The translations under genes and the position numbers were made by a program. DNA of 64,000 nt from Chryseobacterium sp. Leaf180 (lineage in GTDB: Bacteria; Bacteroidota; Bacteroidia; Flavobacteriales; Weeksellaceae), in the NCBI RefSeq assembly GCF_001424585.1, contig NZ_LMPJ01000009.1, positions 244,212-308,211 on the forward strand. Direction: 5' to 3'. Numbering within the stretch: position 1 is the stretch's first letter; each line of letters begins with the position of its first letter. A model generated the notes under the pieces. That model saw only the letters and a program-made list of their open reading frames with translations, did not search any database and was not told the origin of the DNA. This document shows positions 1 to 6,841 of the stretch, piece by piece.

Positions 1-168
1 TTTCACCTTTTCCGTCTGTGCAAGTTTCAGTTTAAGCAAGATAAAAAGTGGAATATGCCTTAAAAACTGCCACCTGAATTTGGCCGGATTGTAAAATTTC
101 AGAAACAGAAACATCGTATCGCCGTGTGTAAGCGTTCCGTCGAAATCAAAACAGTAAAGCTTTTTCAT
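1..168 (-). CDS. HAD-family phosphatase, 3' end outside window (partial)
   Basis: The first 56 codons are visible, read leftward from an ATG at 166-168. The N-terminus holds the HAD nucleophile motif DFDGTLTHGDT (catalytic Asp pair near residues 8 and 10), as in HAD-IB phosphoserine-phosphatase-like enzymes. It begins 3 bases after the stop of the SDR gene and so is probably the last visible gene of the DprE2/DprE1/UbiA operon. In mycobacteria the phosphoribosyl lipid made by the UbiA enzyme must lose its 5-phosphate before DprE1 acts. By context this HAD protein is the candidate for that step; that is inference. The rest of the protein lies beyond the window edge. Confidence 0.8.
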   Translation of the reverse strand, partial: MKKLYCFDFDGTLTHGDTMFLFLKFYNPAKFRWQFLRHIPLFILLKLKLAQTEKVK

Positions 169-171
169 CAG

Positions 172-897
172 TTACAGTTTTAATTTTTTAAAGATAAATT
201 CCGGTATATTTTTTATAATCAGCATGATCAAGCCCCAGATAGGGAGCACATAGATAACATTCTTTTCCTTTAAATATCCTTTATAAATACATTCTGCGGC
301 TTGCATTGGCGTTGCCGTAAGTTTTGGATTAAGCGGTAAACCCTCAGTCATCTTTGTGTCCATAAAACCGGGTTTCACAGTCATTACATGAACTTTTTTA
401 TCGAAAAGATAATTACGAAGTCCGCTCAGATAAGCGGTAAAAGCAGCTTTAGCGCTTCCATAAATAAAATTACTTTGCCTTCCGCGTTCGCCCGCCACCG
501 ATGACAGTCCGATAACCGTTCCGGAACGCTGATTTTCAAATTTGTGTGCAAAATAGTTCAGTAAAGGAACAAGTTTCGCGTAATTTATATTGATAATTCT
601 CTCCGAATTTTTATTGTCGTACAAAGAATCTTCTGTGCTCTCACCAAGAAAACCGGTCGCACAAAAAAGCAGTTGAGAAGTAATATGATCGAGCTGATGA
701 TAGTTAATTTCTTTCATCAGATCAATCTCAATAATCTCCGATTGCTGCAGAAATTTCACGTCGATATGACGCGCAAAACGTTCCGTCGTCTCGCGATTTG
801 AGGTCAGCAGATAAATTCGCTCGTATTTTTCGCCTTCCTGCAGACACTTTTCTACAAAAGCCTGCGCCACTTCCGACGTACTTCCCAGAACAATCAT
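172..897 (-). CDS. dprE2: SDR-family oxidoreductase, DprE2-like (decaprenylphosphoryl-2-keto-ribose reductase type)
   Basis: 241 aa with an N-terminal Rossmann motif in the DprE2 style (VLGSTSEVAQ, residues 3-12), a catalytic Ser at about 133 (LSSVAG), Tyr146 and Lys150 in YGSAK, and the VKPGFMDTKMT segment after the active site. The C-terminus is hydrophobic and basic. DprE2 reduces the 2-keto intermediate made by DprE1 to polyprenyl-phosphoryl-arabinose, using NADH. The start is 3 nt after the stop of the DprE1-like gene, so the two are cotranscribed and probably translationally coupled. The assignment rests on neighbour and motif; alone it could only be called a short-chain dehydrogenase. 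Confidence 0.82.
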   Translation of the reverse strand: MIVLGSTSEVAQAFVEKCLQEGEKYERIYLLTSNRETTERFARHIDVKFLQQSEIIEIDLMKEINYHQLDHITSQLLFCATGFLGESTEDSLYDNKNSERIININYAKLVPLLNYFAHKFENQRSGTVIGLSSVAGERGRQSNFIYGSAKAAFTAYLSGLRNYLFDKKVHVMTVKPGFMDTKMTEGLPLNPKLTATPMQAAECIYKGYLKEKNVIYVLPIWGLIMLIIKNIPEFIFKKLKL

Positions 898-900
898 TTT

Positions 901-2217
901 CTATTGGTTGTTTAAAATTCTTTTGTGCTGCAGCGAAACAAACTTCGAGTTCTGCACATTTTTGAGATAATTGGTGAGCGAAGAGCGGCTCATACTGTCT
1001 TTGGTAAGATAAATTCTTCCGCCAAATTCTTCCACAATATCATCGAGTTTGGCGATGAGTTTCGGCAGTTTTGAATTCACTTTAAAATCAAGCGCTAAAG
1101 TATAGCCACGCTGCGGAAAAGAATTGTATGCCTCAGGATTTTCATCCCCAAAAAGTTTCAAAACTGCCAAAAAAGATCCGTTTCCACTGTGCGCAATCGT
1201 TTCCAAGATTTTCTTCATTCCTTCTTTGCCGTTTAATTTCGGAATCACCATTTGATATTGTATGAAACCGTCGGTTCCGTAGATCTTATTCCAGTTTTTT
1301 ATGGCATCAAGCGGATAAAAAAACGTTTCGTAATCGATGATGTTTTTAACTTCTTTTTGAGCCTGCTTTTTATAATAAAAATAATTGAAAAGCAGTACAG
1401 TAAGCGAATTCAACACAAAACCCGGAAAGAAAAAAGGAACATTAGGCGAAAATTTTTTCTTCAGCCGTAAAGGTTTTTTCGCAGGTTCGCCGCGTAACTC
1501 GTGAGAAAAAGCATGTTCGCCACGCATCAAAATACTTCTGCCAATTTTATCTCCTTTTTGAAGACAGTCGATCCATGCAACGGTGTAAGTCCAGCTTTCG
1601 CTTTCGTCGAAAAGTTTAAAAATCTCATCAAGATTTTCTGCTTTAATGCTTTCCTGACGGATGTAGGCAGATTCTATGTTTTTAAGCTTAAATTTCGCAT
1701 TTAGAATAATTCCCGTAAGTCCCATTCCGCCAATGGTTGCCCAAAATTTTTCCTGATTTTCCTCACGCGAACATTTAATGATTTCGCCATCTTCTTTCAT
1801 TAAAGAAAATTCCAGAACATATTCTGAAAAACAACCTTCAGAATGATGATTTTTCCCGTGAATATCTGATGCAATCGCGCCACCGACAGAAACAAATTTG
1901 GTGCCTGGAGTCACGTACAGAAAATATCCCTGCGGAACACAGATTTCAAGAATTTCAGAAAGCAAAACGCCGGATTCACATTCTATAATTCCGTTAAGAC
2001 GGTCAAAACTTATAAATTTATTTAATTTTTTAGTGGAAAAAATAGCGTCACCAAGTGAGGCATCACCGTAGCAACGGCCGTTTCCGCGCGCGATAACTTC
2101 TTTGTGATTGAGAACAAAATCTTTGATCTTCGCGAAGCTGTCTTCCGACTTCATTTCTTTTTCCACAACGGGATAGTTTCCCCAATTGGCTACTTTTTGG
2201 ATAAAATTTGGTTTCAT
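901..2217 (-). CDS. dprE1: FAD-binding oxidoreductase, DprE1-like (decaprenylphosphoryl-beta-D-ribose 2'-oxidase type)
   Basis: 438 aa. The FAD_binding_4 domain has the DprE1 signature VGGAIASDIHGKNHH (residues 111-125), with the His that carries the flavin in related enzymes, and FWATIGGMGLTGII (158-171). The C-terminal half keeps YPLD..NWN..YGTDGFIQYQ and FGGRIYLTKDS, with Lys406 at the place of the Mycobacterium tuberculosis active-site Lys418. From remembered alignment, the residue matching Cys387, target of benzothiazinones, is Ala375 here. The family oxidises polyprenyl-phosphoryl-ribose at C2'. The start ATG overlaps the stop of the UbiA gene upstream (ATGA, 2214-2217), showing coupling. 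There is no signal peptide. Confidence 0.88.
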   Translation of the reverse strand: MKPNFIQKVANWGNYPVVEKEMKSEDSFAKIKDFVLNHKEVIARGNGRCYGDASLGDAIFSTKKLNKFISFDRLNGIIECESGVLLSEILEICVPQGYFLYVTPGTKFVSVGGAIASDIHGKNHHSEGCFSEYVLEFSLMKEDGEIIKCSREENQEKFWATIGGMGLTGIILNAKFKLKNIESAYIRQESIKAENLDEIFKLFDESESWTYTVAWIDCLQKGDKIGRSILMRGEHAFSHELRGEPAKKPLRLKKKFSPNVPFFFPGFVLNSLTVLLFNYFYYKKQAQKEVKNIIDYETFFYPLDAIKNWNKIYGTDGFIQYQMVIPKLNGKEGMKKILETIAHSGNGSFLAVLKLFGDENPEAYNSFPQRGYTLALDFKVNSKLPKLIAKLDDIVEEFGGRIYLTKDSMSRSSLTNYLKNVQNSKFVSLQHKRILNNQ

Positions 2218-3101
2218 TTTTTAAAGTAGATTTGTATTAGAAATGCGGCAACCCAAAGAACTAAAGTGATCTGAATGTAGCGGTCGCGGTAAAAAATTTT
2301 GGTCGGTGATTCCGTTCTGTTATAAACTAAAGTTTGCTGCAGATATCTCAAAAAAGCAAAAACAACAAAAATTACAGTAAAAAATACGCGCTCATGAAAT
2401 CTTGCCTGAACTTCTGGAGAAAGCGTGAACATGAGATAACAGATGATGGCGAGCGTGACAGAAATCGATAAGGTAATATCGGCAAACTGCACATTATAAC
2501 CATCAAGCGAACGTCTCGTTTTGCCGGAAACCTGCGCGTTAATCAACTCTCCCCGACGTTTTCCTATCGCTAAAACCAAGGCTAAAACGAAAGTCAGCAG
2601 CTGCGCCCACTGCGAGATTTTAATATCTGTCATATAACCGCCCGCCAAAACGCGGAGTACAAAACCCGTTGCGATGATAAAAATATCGATGATGGCGACG
2701 TGCTTCAGTTTGAAGGTGTATGCGAGATTCATCAGAAAATAAATCGCGATTACCGCGGCGAATTTCCAGAGGCTTTCGTCTGACAAATACTGCGCATAAA
2801 AGATCAGTGAAATATCTAAAACCATGAGCGCAATAAGTAAAAAAATTGCGGTTTTCTTATTTATCGCGCCACTTGCGAGCGGACGTCTGCATTTTTCAGG
2901 ATGTTTGCGGTCGGCTTCTATATCGTTGTAATCATTAAGAATATAGACAACACTGGCCGCGAGAGAAAAGATAACGAAAGCAAAAATACTTTTAGAAAGA
3001 AGATCTAAATTTTTAATATTCCCTGAGAAAAACAGCGGCACGAAAACAAAAAGATTTTTCACCCATTGCTCGACGCGCAGCAGTTTAAGATATTTCTTCA
3101 T
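2214..3101 (-). CDS. UbiA-family prenyltransferase, decaprenyl-phosphate phosphoribosyltransferase type
   Basis: 295 aa from an ATG at 3101. An in-frame TTG at 3137 would add 12 residues that do not look native. It is a polytopic membrane protein with about eight or nine hydrophobic segments. The first Asp-rich motif NDYNDIEADRKHP (residues 56-68) and the following RRPLASG match the UbiA subfamily that transfers 5-phosphoribose from PRPP to polyprenyl phosphate (mycobacterial Rv3806c type), not quinone-type UbiA. It is the first gene of the unit UbiA-DprE1-DprE2-HAD and would supply the lipid-linked ribose that the later enzymes epimerise to arabinose. Confidence 0.85.
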   Translation of the reverse strand: MKKYLKLLRVEQWVKNLFVFVPLFFSGNIKNLDLLSKSIFAFVIFSLAASVVYILNDYNDIEADRKHPEKCRRPLASGAINKKTAIFLLIALMVLDISLIFYAQYLSDESLWKFAAVIAIYFLMNLAYTFKLKHVAIIDIFIIATGFVLRVLAGGYMTDIKISQWAQLLTFVLALVLAIGKRRGELINAQVSGKTRRSLDGYNVQFADITLSISVTLAIICYLMFTLSPEVQARFHERVFFTVIFVVFAFLRYLQQTLVYNRTESPTKIFYRDRYIQITLVLWVAAFLIQIYFKK

Positions 3102-3163
3102 TTGCTTTGTTTCAGTTGCAAAAGTAGTGATTTTCAAAGATAATTATCGCACTTTAAAGGCAC

Positions 3164-3185
3164 AAAAAAACCGCCGAAGCGGTTT
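3164..3185 (-). terminator. Rho-independent terminator of the OmpA-like gene
   Basis: On the minus strand AACCGC-TTCG-GCGGTT forms a 6-bp stem closed by a stable UUCG tetraloop and is followed by seven T residues. It lies just after the stop of the OmpA-like lipoprotein gene and ahead of the UbiA gene, separating the two units. Confidence 0.85.
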
Positions 3186-3207
3186 GTAGTAATTTCTTTT
3201 GTAACGA

Positions 3208-3897
3208 TTACTGCTCGTTCTTAGAGTCGTTGATCATTTTTTCGTTTGCTGTAATCGCAAATTCTACACGTCTGTTTAAAGCTCTTCCGGCATCGGTATC
3301 ATTTGTTGCTACCGGCATACTTTCACCCTCACCTTTCGCAAACATTCTGCTGTTGGCAATTCCTCGTGCTGCTAAATACGCTTTCACTGCATTTGCTCTG
3401 CGTTCAGATAATTTTTGATTATAATCATCCGCGCCTTTGCTGTCAGTATAACCGTAAATATTAATGTTCGTATCTGGGTTATTTACCAAAACTGTTCTCA
3501 ATTTATCAAGGTTAGCTTTTGCGGTAGCGGTAAGATCTGATGAATCGAAAGCGAAATTTACAATACTTTCATTCAACGTAATTTTAATCCCGTCTCCTAC
3601 TCTTTCCACTTCGGCACCAGGAAGTGTTTCTTTAATTTCCTTCGCCTGCTTGTCCATTTTTCGTCCGATAACGTTACCCGCAACACCACCGATTACACCA
3701 CCTAATACTGCTCCCAAAGCACCGTTTCCGCCACGGCCAACGTTATTTCCGAGAACGCCACCAAGTACTGCACCAGATGCTGCACCGACAGCAGTTCCTC
3801 TCTGCTGATTGTTTGAATTTTTTACGGCCTCACAACCTGTTAAAAACATGGTTGCTGATAAAAAAGTGGCTGCTATATATGTTTTTGTATATTTCAT
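3208..3897 (-). CDS. OmpA-family lipoprotein with glycine-zipper segment
   Basis: 229 aa. It has a lipoprotein signal peptide with lipobox LTGC (Cys22), then a Gly/Ala-rich glycine-zipper stretch (about 33-82) and a C-terminal OmpA peptidoglycan-binding domain (about 115-216) with the NINIYGYTDSKGADDYNQKLS region and RALNRRVEF. The family tethers the outer membrane to peptidoglycan. It is 22 nt downstream of the lipocalin-like lipoprotein gene on the same strand, so both may share a transcript that ends at the 3164-3185 terminator. Confidence 0.88.
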   Translation of the reverse strand: MKYTKTYIAATFLSATMFLTGCEAVKNSNNQQRGTAVGAASGAVLGGVLGNNVGRGGNGALGAVLGGVIGGVAGNVIGRKMDKQAKEIKETLPGAEVERVGDGIKITLNESIVNFAFDSSDLTATAKANLDKLRTVLVNNPDTNINIYGYTDSKGADDYNQKLSERRANAVKAYLAARGIANSRMFAKGEGESMPVATNDTDAGRALNRRVEFAITANEKMINDSKNEQ

Positions 3898-3919
3898 TTT
3901 GTTAAATTTTTAATGATTA

Positions 3920-4408
3920 TTATTTACCTGTTCTCTGGAAGTTGTAAACAACTCTTACAGTTGAACCTTCGAACGGTACGTTTTGCTCTAATGAGAGCAT
4001 ATTCTCAGTCTGACTTACCAACGTCAGAGAATATCCCATCGTATTTTGCTTTGGTTTTGTACCGTCGGCAACTTTTTTAAACATAAAGGTGTTCCCGTTC
4101 ATTACCTCAAATTTTATAGGTTGGGTTAATGTCGGGCAGTTTCCTCCGCCATTCAGCATATAAGTTCCGGTATAGTTGTTTGGAACCAAAGTCCACATAC
4201 TTCCAACGAAACACTGCGCATCTGCACCTTCATCGAATGGCTTAATGCTGTAATTTTTATCATAATCGATGCTTGTGATCTGCCATGTTCCTTTCATTTT
4301 CAAAAACTCGGCTCTGTTGCCCTGTGCAGCACCTGCGTTTTTCACACCCGAACAAGATGTCGCTAACAGCGATGTTCCCAGGATACCTGCTAGAAGTAAT
4401 TTTTTCAT
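3920..4408 (-). CDS. Lipocalin-like lipoprotein
   Basis: 162 aa with a signal peptide and lipobox ATSC (Cys19). The mature part starts with a segment leading to KGTWQITSIDYD, typical of the lipocalin-like family in Bacteroidota, followed by beta-rich sequence with an NNYTGTYMLNGGG turn and two cysteines (near residues 66 and 90). No ligand can be assigned. It is directly upstream of the OmpA-like lipoprotein gene and probably cotranscribed with it. The lipocalin assignment is by general pattern. Confidence 0.72.
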   Translation of the reverse strand: MKKLLLAGILGTSLLATSCSGVKNAGAAQGNRAEFLKMKGTWQITSIDYDKNYSIKPFDEGADAQCFVGSMWTLVPNNYTGTYMLNGGGNCPTLTQPIKFEVMNGNTFMFKKVADGTKPKQNTMGYSLTLVSQTENMLSLEQNVPFEGSTVRVVYNFQRTGK

Positions 4409-4463
4409 AACGTAGTTTATATTTTAAACACTTATAACAAAAAACCGTGCCAAGATTTTCCAT

Positions 4464-4487
4464 AAAAAAAGCCCGCAATCGCGAGCT
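4464..4487 (-). terminator. Rho-independent terminator after the subtilisin gene
   Basis: On the minus strand AGCTCGC-GATT-GCGGGCT forms a 7-bp stem with one G-U pair followed by seven T residues, about 20 nt beyond the stop of the S8 peptidase gene. It closes the long parA-to-protease series. Confidence 0.85.
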
Positions 4488-4508
4488 GTATTGAAATTCA
4501 ACATATTA

Positions 4509-6176
4509 CTATGCTTTCACTTTCTTTTTTGCTTTCGCAGGTTTCGTTTTAGAATTCGATTTTCCTGTGTAAAAATTGTTGTACGCATATTCTGCAGCTT
4601 TTTTTACATCAATAACACCTCCAGCCTGAGAATATTTACCAAAATCGTTTTCGTTGGTTGCGTTGCTGCTTTTCACCAAAGCTTCTATAATCTGAGAAGG
4701 TTTAAGATCCGGCATATACGCCAAAAGAACTGCTGCTGCACCTGCCACTACCGGCGATGCCATCGAGGTTCCCTGAAGATATTCGTATTTATTTTCCGGA
4801 ACGGTAGAATAAATTTCTTCACCAGGAGCAAAAACGTTTACCATTGTTTTGTTATAGTTTGAAAAATCTGCTCTCAAAGCACTGTTTTTGTTTGTGCTTG
4901 CTCCAACAACTAAAACATTGTTTACGAACGGTGTCGCATCAGTTATATTTTTGAAATTAGTCGGGTAAGCTAAATGCTCGGCAACATCTTCATTTTCGTT
5001 TCCGGCAGCTTTTACCAACAATACATTTTTATCCTGAGCATATTTAAATGCATCCCAAACCACGTTTTTACCTGGAGAAACAGGTTTTCCGAAGCTCATA
5101 TTCAAAACTTTCGCACCGTTGTCAACGGCATATCGGATTGCGTTTGCAACGTCTTTATCACGTTCATCACCATTTGGAACAGTACGAACCGTCATAATCT
5201 TCGCCACTTTAGAAGCAATTCCGTACTGCACTTCAGAACCTTGTGGAGTTCCAGCAATAATTCCTGCAACGTGCGTTCCGTGTGTTGCATCCGGACCCTG
5301 ATAATGGTTGTTTCCGTATTTTTTTTCAGAATAATCATCGTAGTTGTCACCAACGATCTCTTTTCTCGGATCAAAATCTGTATCATACTGCTTTGCCATC
5401 GGACCGAAATGATCTAAAGCACCTTTAAGTTCTTTTCTGATTAAAACTTCAACTTCTGCAGGTGTTTTTCCGGCAAATTCAGGGTTCTGAACCAGATTAT
5501 TTAAAACCTGTAATCCCATCGCTTCTTTCTGATCAGCAGGTTTTACAGTAGCAAGATTTTCTTTGGTTAAAGTCTTTCCGCCCATCACTTTGATCATTGC
5601 AGGAACCGCATCATTCAGTGTGCTGAAACGCTGGTAATTTTGCTTGGCATCAATACTTTTCTTGCTGAAAAGTTCTTTAGACTTCATATACATCGCAAAT
5701 TCTTCCGGCATTTTTGCCTGATTCGCTTTGTTTTTTGCAGAATCTTCACCTTCGAAAACAGGCTTGTATTTAGCTACAACACGCGTAACTTCCATGTTGT
5801 CTACATCAATATCACCGTTTTTTCCACCGATGAAATTCCATCCGTGTACGTCATCGATATATCCGTTTCCATCATCATCTTTTCCGTTATTCGGAACTTC
5901 ATTTACATTCGTCCAGATATTTTTAGCCAAACCAGGATGAGTTACCTGCACGCCGCTGTCGAGAACTCCAACAATAACATTTTTTGGTTTTAAACCTTTT
6001 GATTCTAAGAATTTATATGCATTATCGGTATTTACACCGTATACATTTGTTGTTGAAAAATCTTTATGATACCACGTCATAAGATCTTTATCGTTTGTAG
6101 TTTCAGCCTTTGTGCCCTGAGCATTGCTGAAACCTAAACCTGCAAAAAAAACTGCAGCCAATAATACCTTTTTCAT
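4509..6176 (-). CDS. S8 (subtilisin-like) secreted serine peptidase
   Basis: 555 aa with an N-terminal signal peptide (residues 1-19, ending SNA). The catalytic triad is Asp73 (VLDSGVQVTH), His302 (HGTHVAGI) and Ser471 (GTSMASP), with oxyanion Asn393 (AAGNEN). A roughly 190-residue insertion separates the Asp and His motifs, far longer than in classical subtilisins. The C-terminus is a short lysine/alanine-rich tail, not a type IX sorting domain, so a periplasmic location is more likely than the cell surface. Its ATG is 1 nt after the wbqC stop, so it is coupled to the upstream operon. Confidence 0.9.
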   Translation of the reverse strand: MKKVLLAAVFFAGLGFSNAQGTKAETTNDKDLMTWYHKDFSTTNVYGVNTDNAYKFLESKGLKPKNVIVGVLDSGVQVTHPGLAKNIWTNVNEVPNNGKDDDGNGYIDDVHGWNFIGGKNGDIDVDNMEVTRVVAKYKPVFEGEDSAKNKANQAKMPEEFAMYMKSKELFSKKSIDAKQNYQRFSTLNDAVPAMIKVMGGKTLTKENLATVKPADQKEAMGLQVLNNLVQNPEFAGKTPAEVEVLIRKELKGALDHFGPMAKQYDTDFDPRKEIVGDNYDDYSEKKYGNNHYQGPDATHGTHVAGIIAGTPQGSEVQYGIASKVAKIMTVRTVPNGDERDKDVANAIRYAVDNGAKVLNMSFGKPVSPGKNVVWDAFKYAQDKNVLLVKAAGNENEDVAEHLAYPTNFKNITDATPFVNNVLVVGASTNKNSALRADFSNYNKTMVNVFAPGEEIYSTVPENKYEYLQGTSMASPVVAGAAAVLLAYMPDLKPSQIIEALVKSSNATNENDFGKYSQAGGVIDVKKAAEYAYNNFYTGKSNSKTKPAKAKKKVKA

Positions 6177-6177
6177 G

Positions 6178-6795
6178 TTAATATTCTTGTTTAATATTTC
6201 TAAGATAAGTAGCAGATTCCGGTCCTTTGTTACAGAGCAGATCGATAACCGACAAATCTTTTATAAAACCATGTTTGTCGCTGAAGGTTTGATAATATTC
6301 TTCCAATGCCGATTCTGAAGGTTTCTTTGCTGAAAAACTTTCTCTCATATCTATCTGTTCCGGCTCCCGGAAATATTCTTCAGTGAAGGTGAAATCTCTT
6401 TCAGTTTTTAAAATTTTTAAAATAATGTCTAAAGATTTCAGATTAAAATCGAGAAGGAATTTTTCTTTTTGTAAAAAAATCGGAGCCAGTTTATCTTCGT
6501 AATATTCAAAATAAGGGGAACTCTGATAGGCAGTTTTGATTGATTTCCAGTGAAGTTTCTGCCAGTCTTCGCGATACGAAATTTCGGTTTCCCTGTATTC
6601 TCTTTTGCCATTATGATTAATTGGAATAATGAGTGAAAGTGTCCCATTAGCGCCGAAAACATTTGCGCGGTTTCTGAAAGTCTGCTTCGGGAAATTTTCA
6701 AACTTTTCAAAAGTGATTTCATTTTCCTGATCAAGAAAAGCAGAAAACCACGAGACTGGCGGAAGGTAGAATATGGGTAAAAGAATGTTTTTCAT
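6178..6795 (-). CDS. WbqC family protein
   Basis: 205 aa. The N-terminus LLPIFYLPPVSWFSAFL, then FRNRANVFGANGTLSLIIPI and WQKLHWKSIKTAYQSSPYFEYYED, are the conserved blocks of the WbqC-like family. The biochemical role is not established; the name comes from an O-antigen cluster. It lies 46 nt downstream of lepB and directly abuts the S8 peptidase gene. Confidence 0.85.
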   Translation of the reverse strand: MKNILLPIFYLPPVSWFSAFLDQENEITFEKFENFPKQTFRNRANVFGANGTLSLIIPINHNGKREYRETEISYREDWQKLHWKSIKTAYQSSPYFEYYEDKLAPIFLQKEKFLLDFNLKSLDIILKILKTERDFTFTEEYFREPEQIDMRESFSAKKPSESALEEYYQTFSDKHGFIKDLSVIDLLCNKGPESATYLRNIKQEY

Positions 6796-6841
6796 AGTAA
6801 AAAAATGAAGTACTTTTTCAAATACTTCATGATGTTAAATT

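Noticed and set aside
3464..3808. Plus-strand open frame of 114 codons inside the OmpA-like gene
   Set aside because: Antisense shadow of a Gly/Ala-rich coding region; Pro/Thr-rich and without a promoter.
4491..5993. Several plus-strand frames opposite the S8 peptidase
   Set aside because: Antisense shadows; their sequence is Phe/Ile/Arg-rich noise and the minus frame has the catalytic triad.
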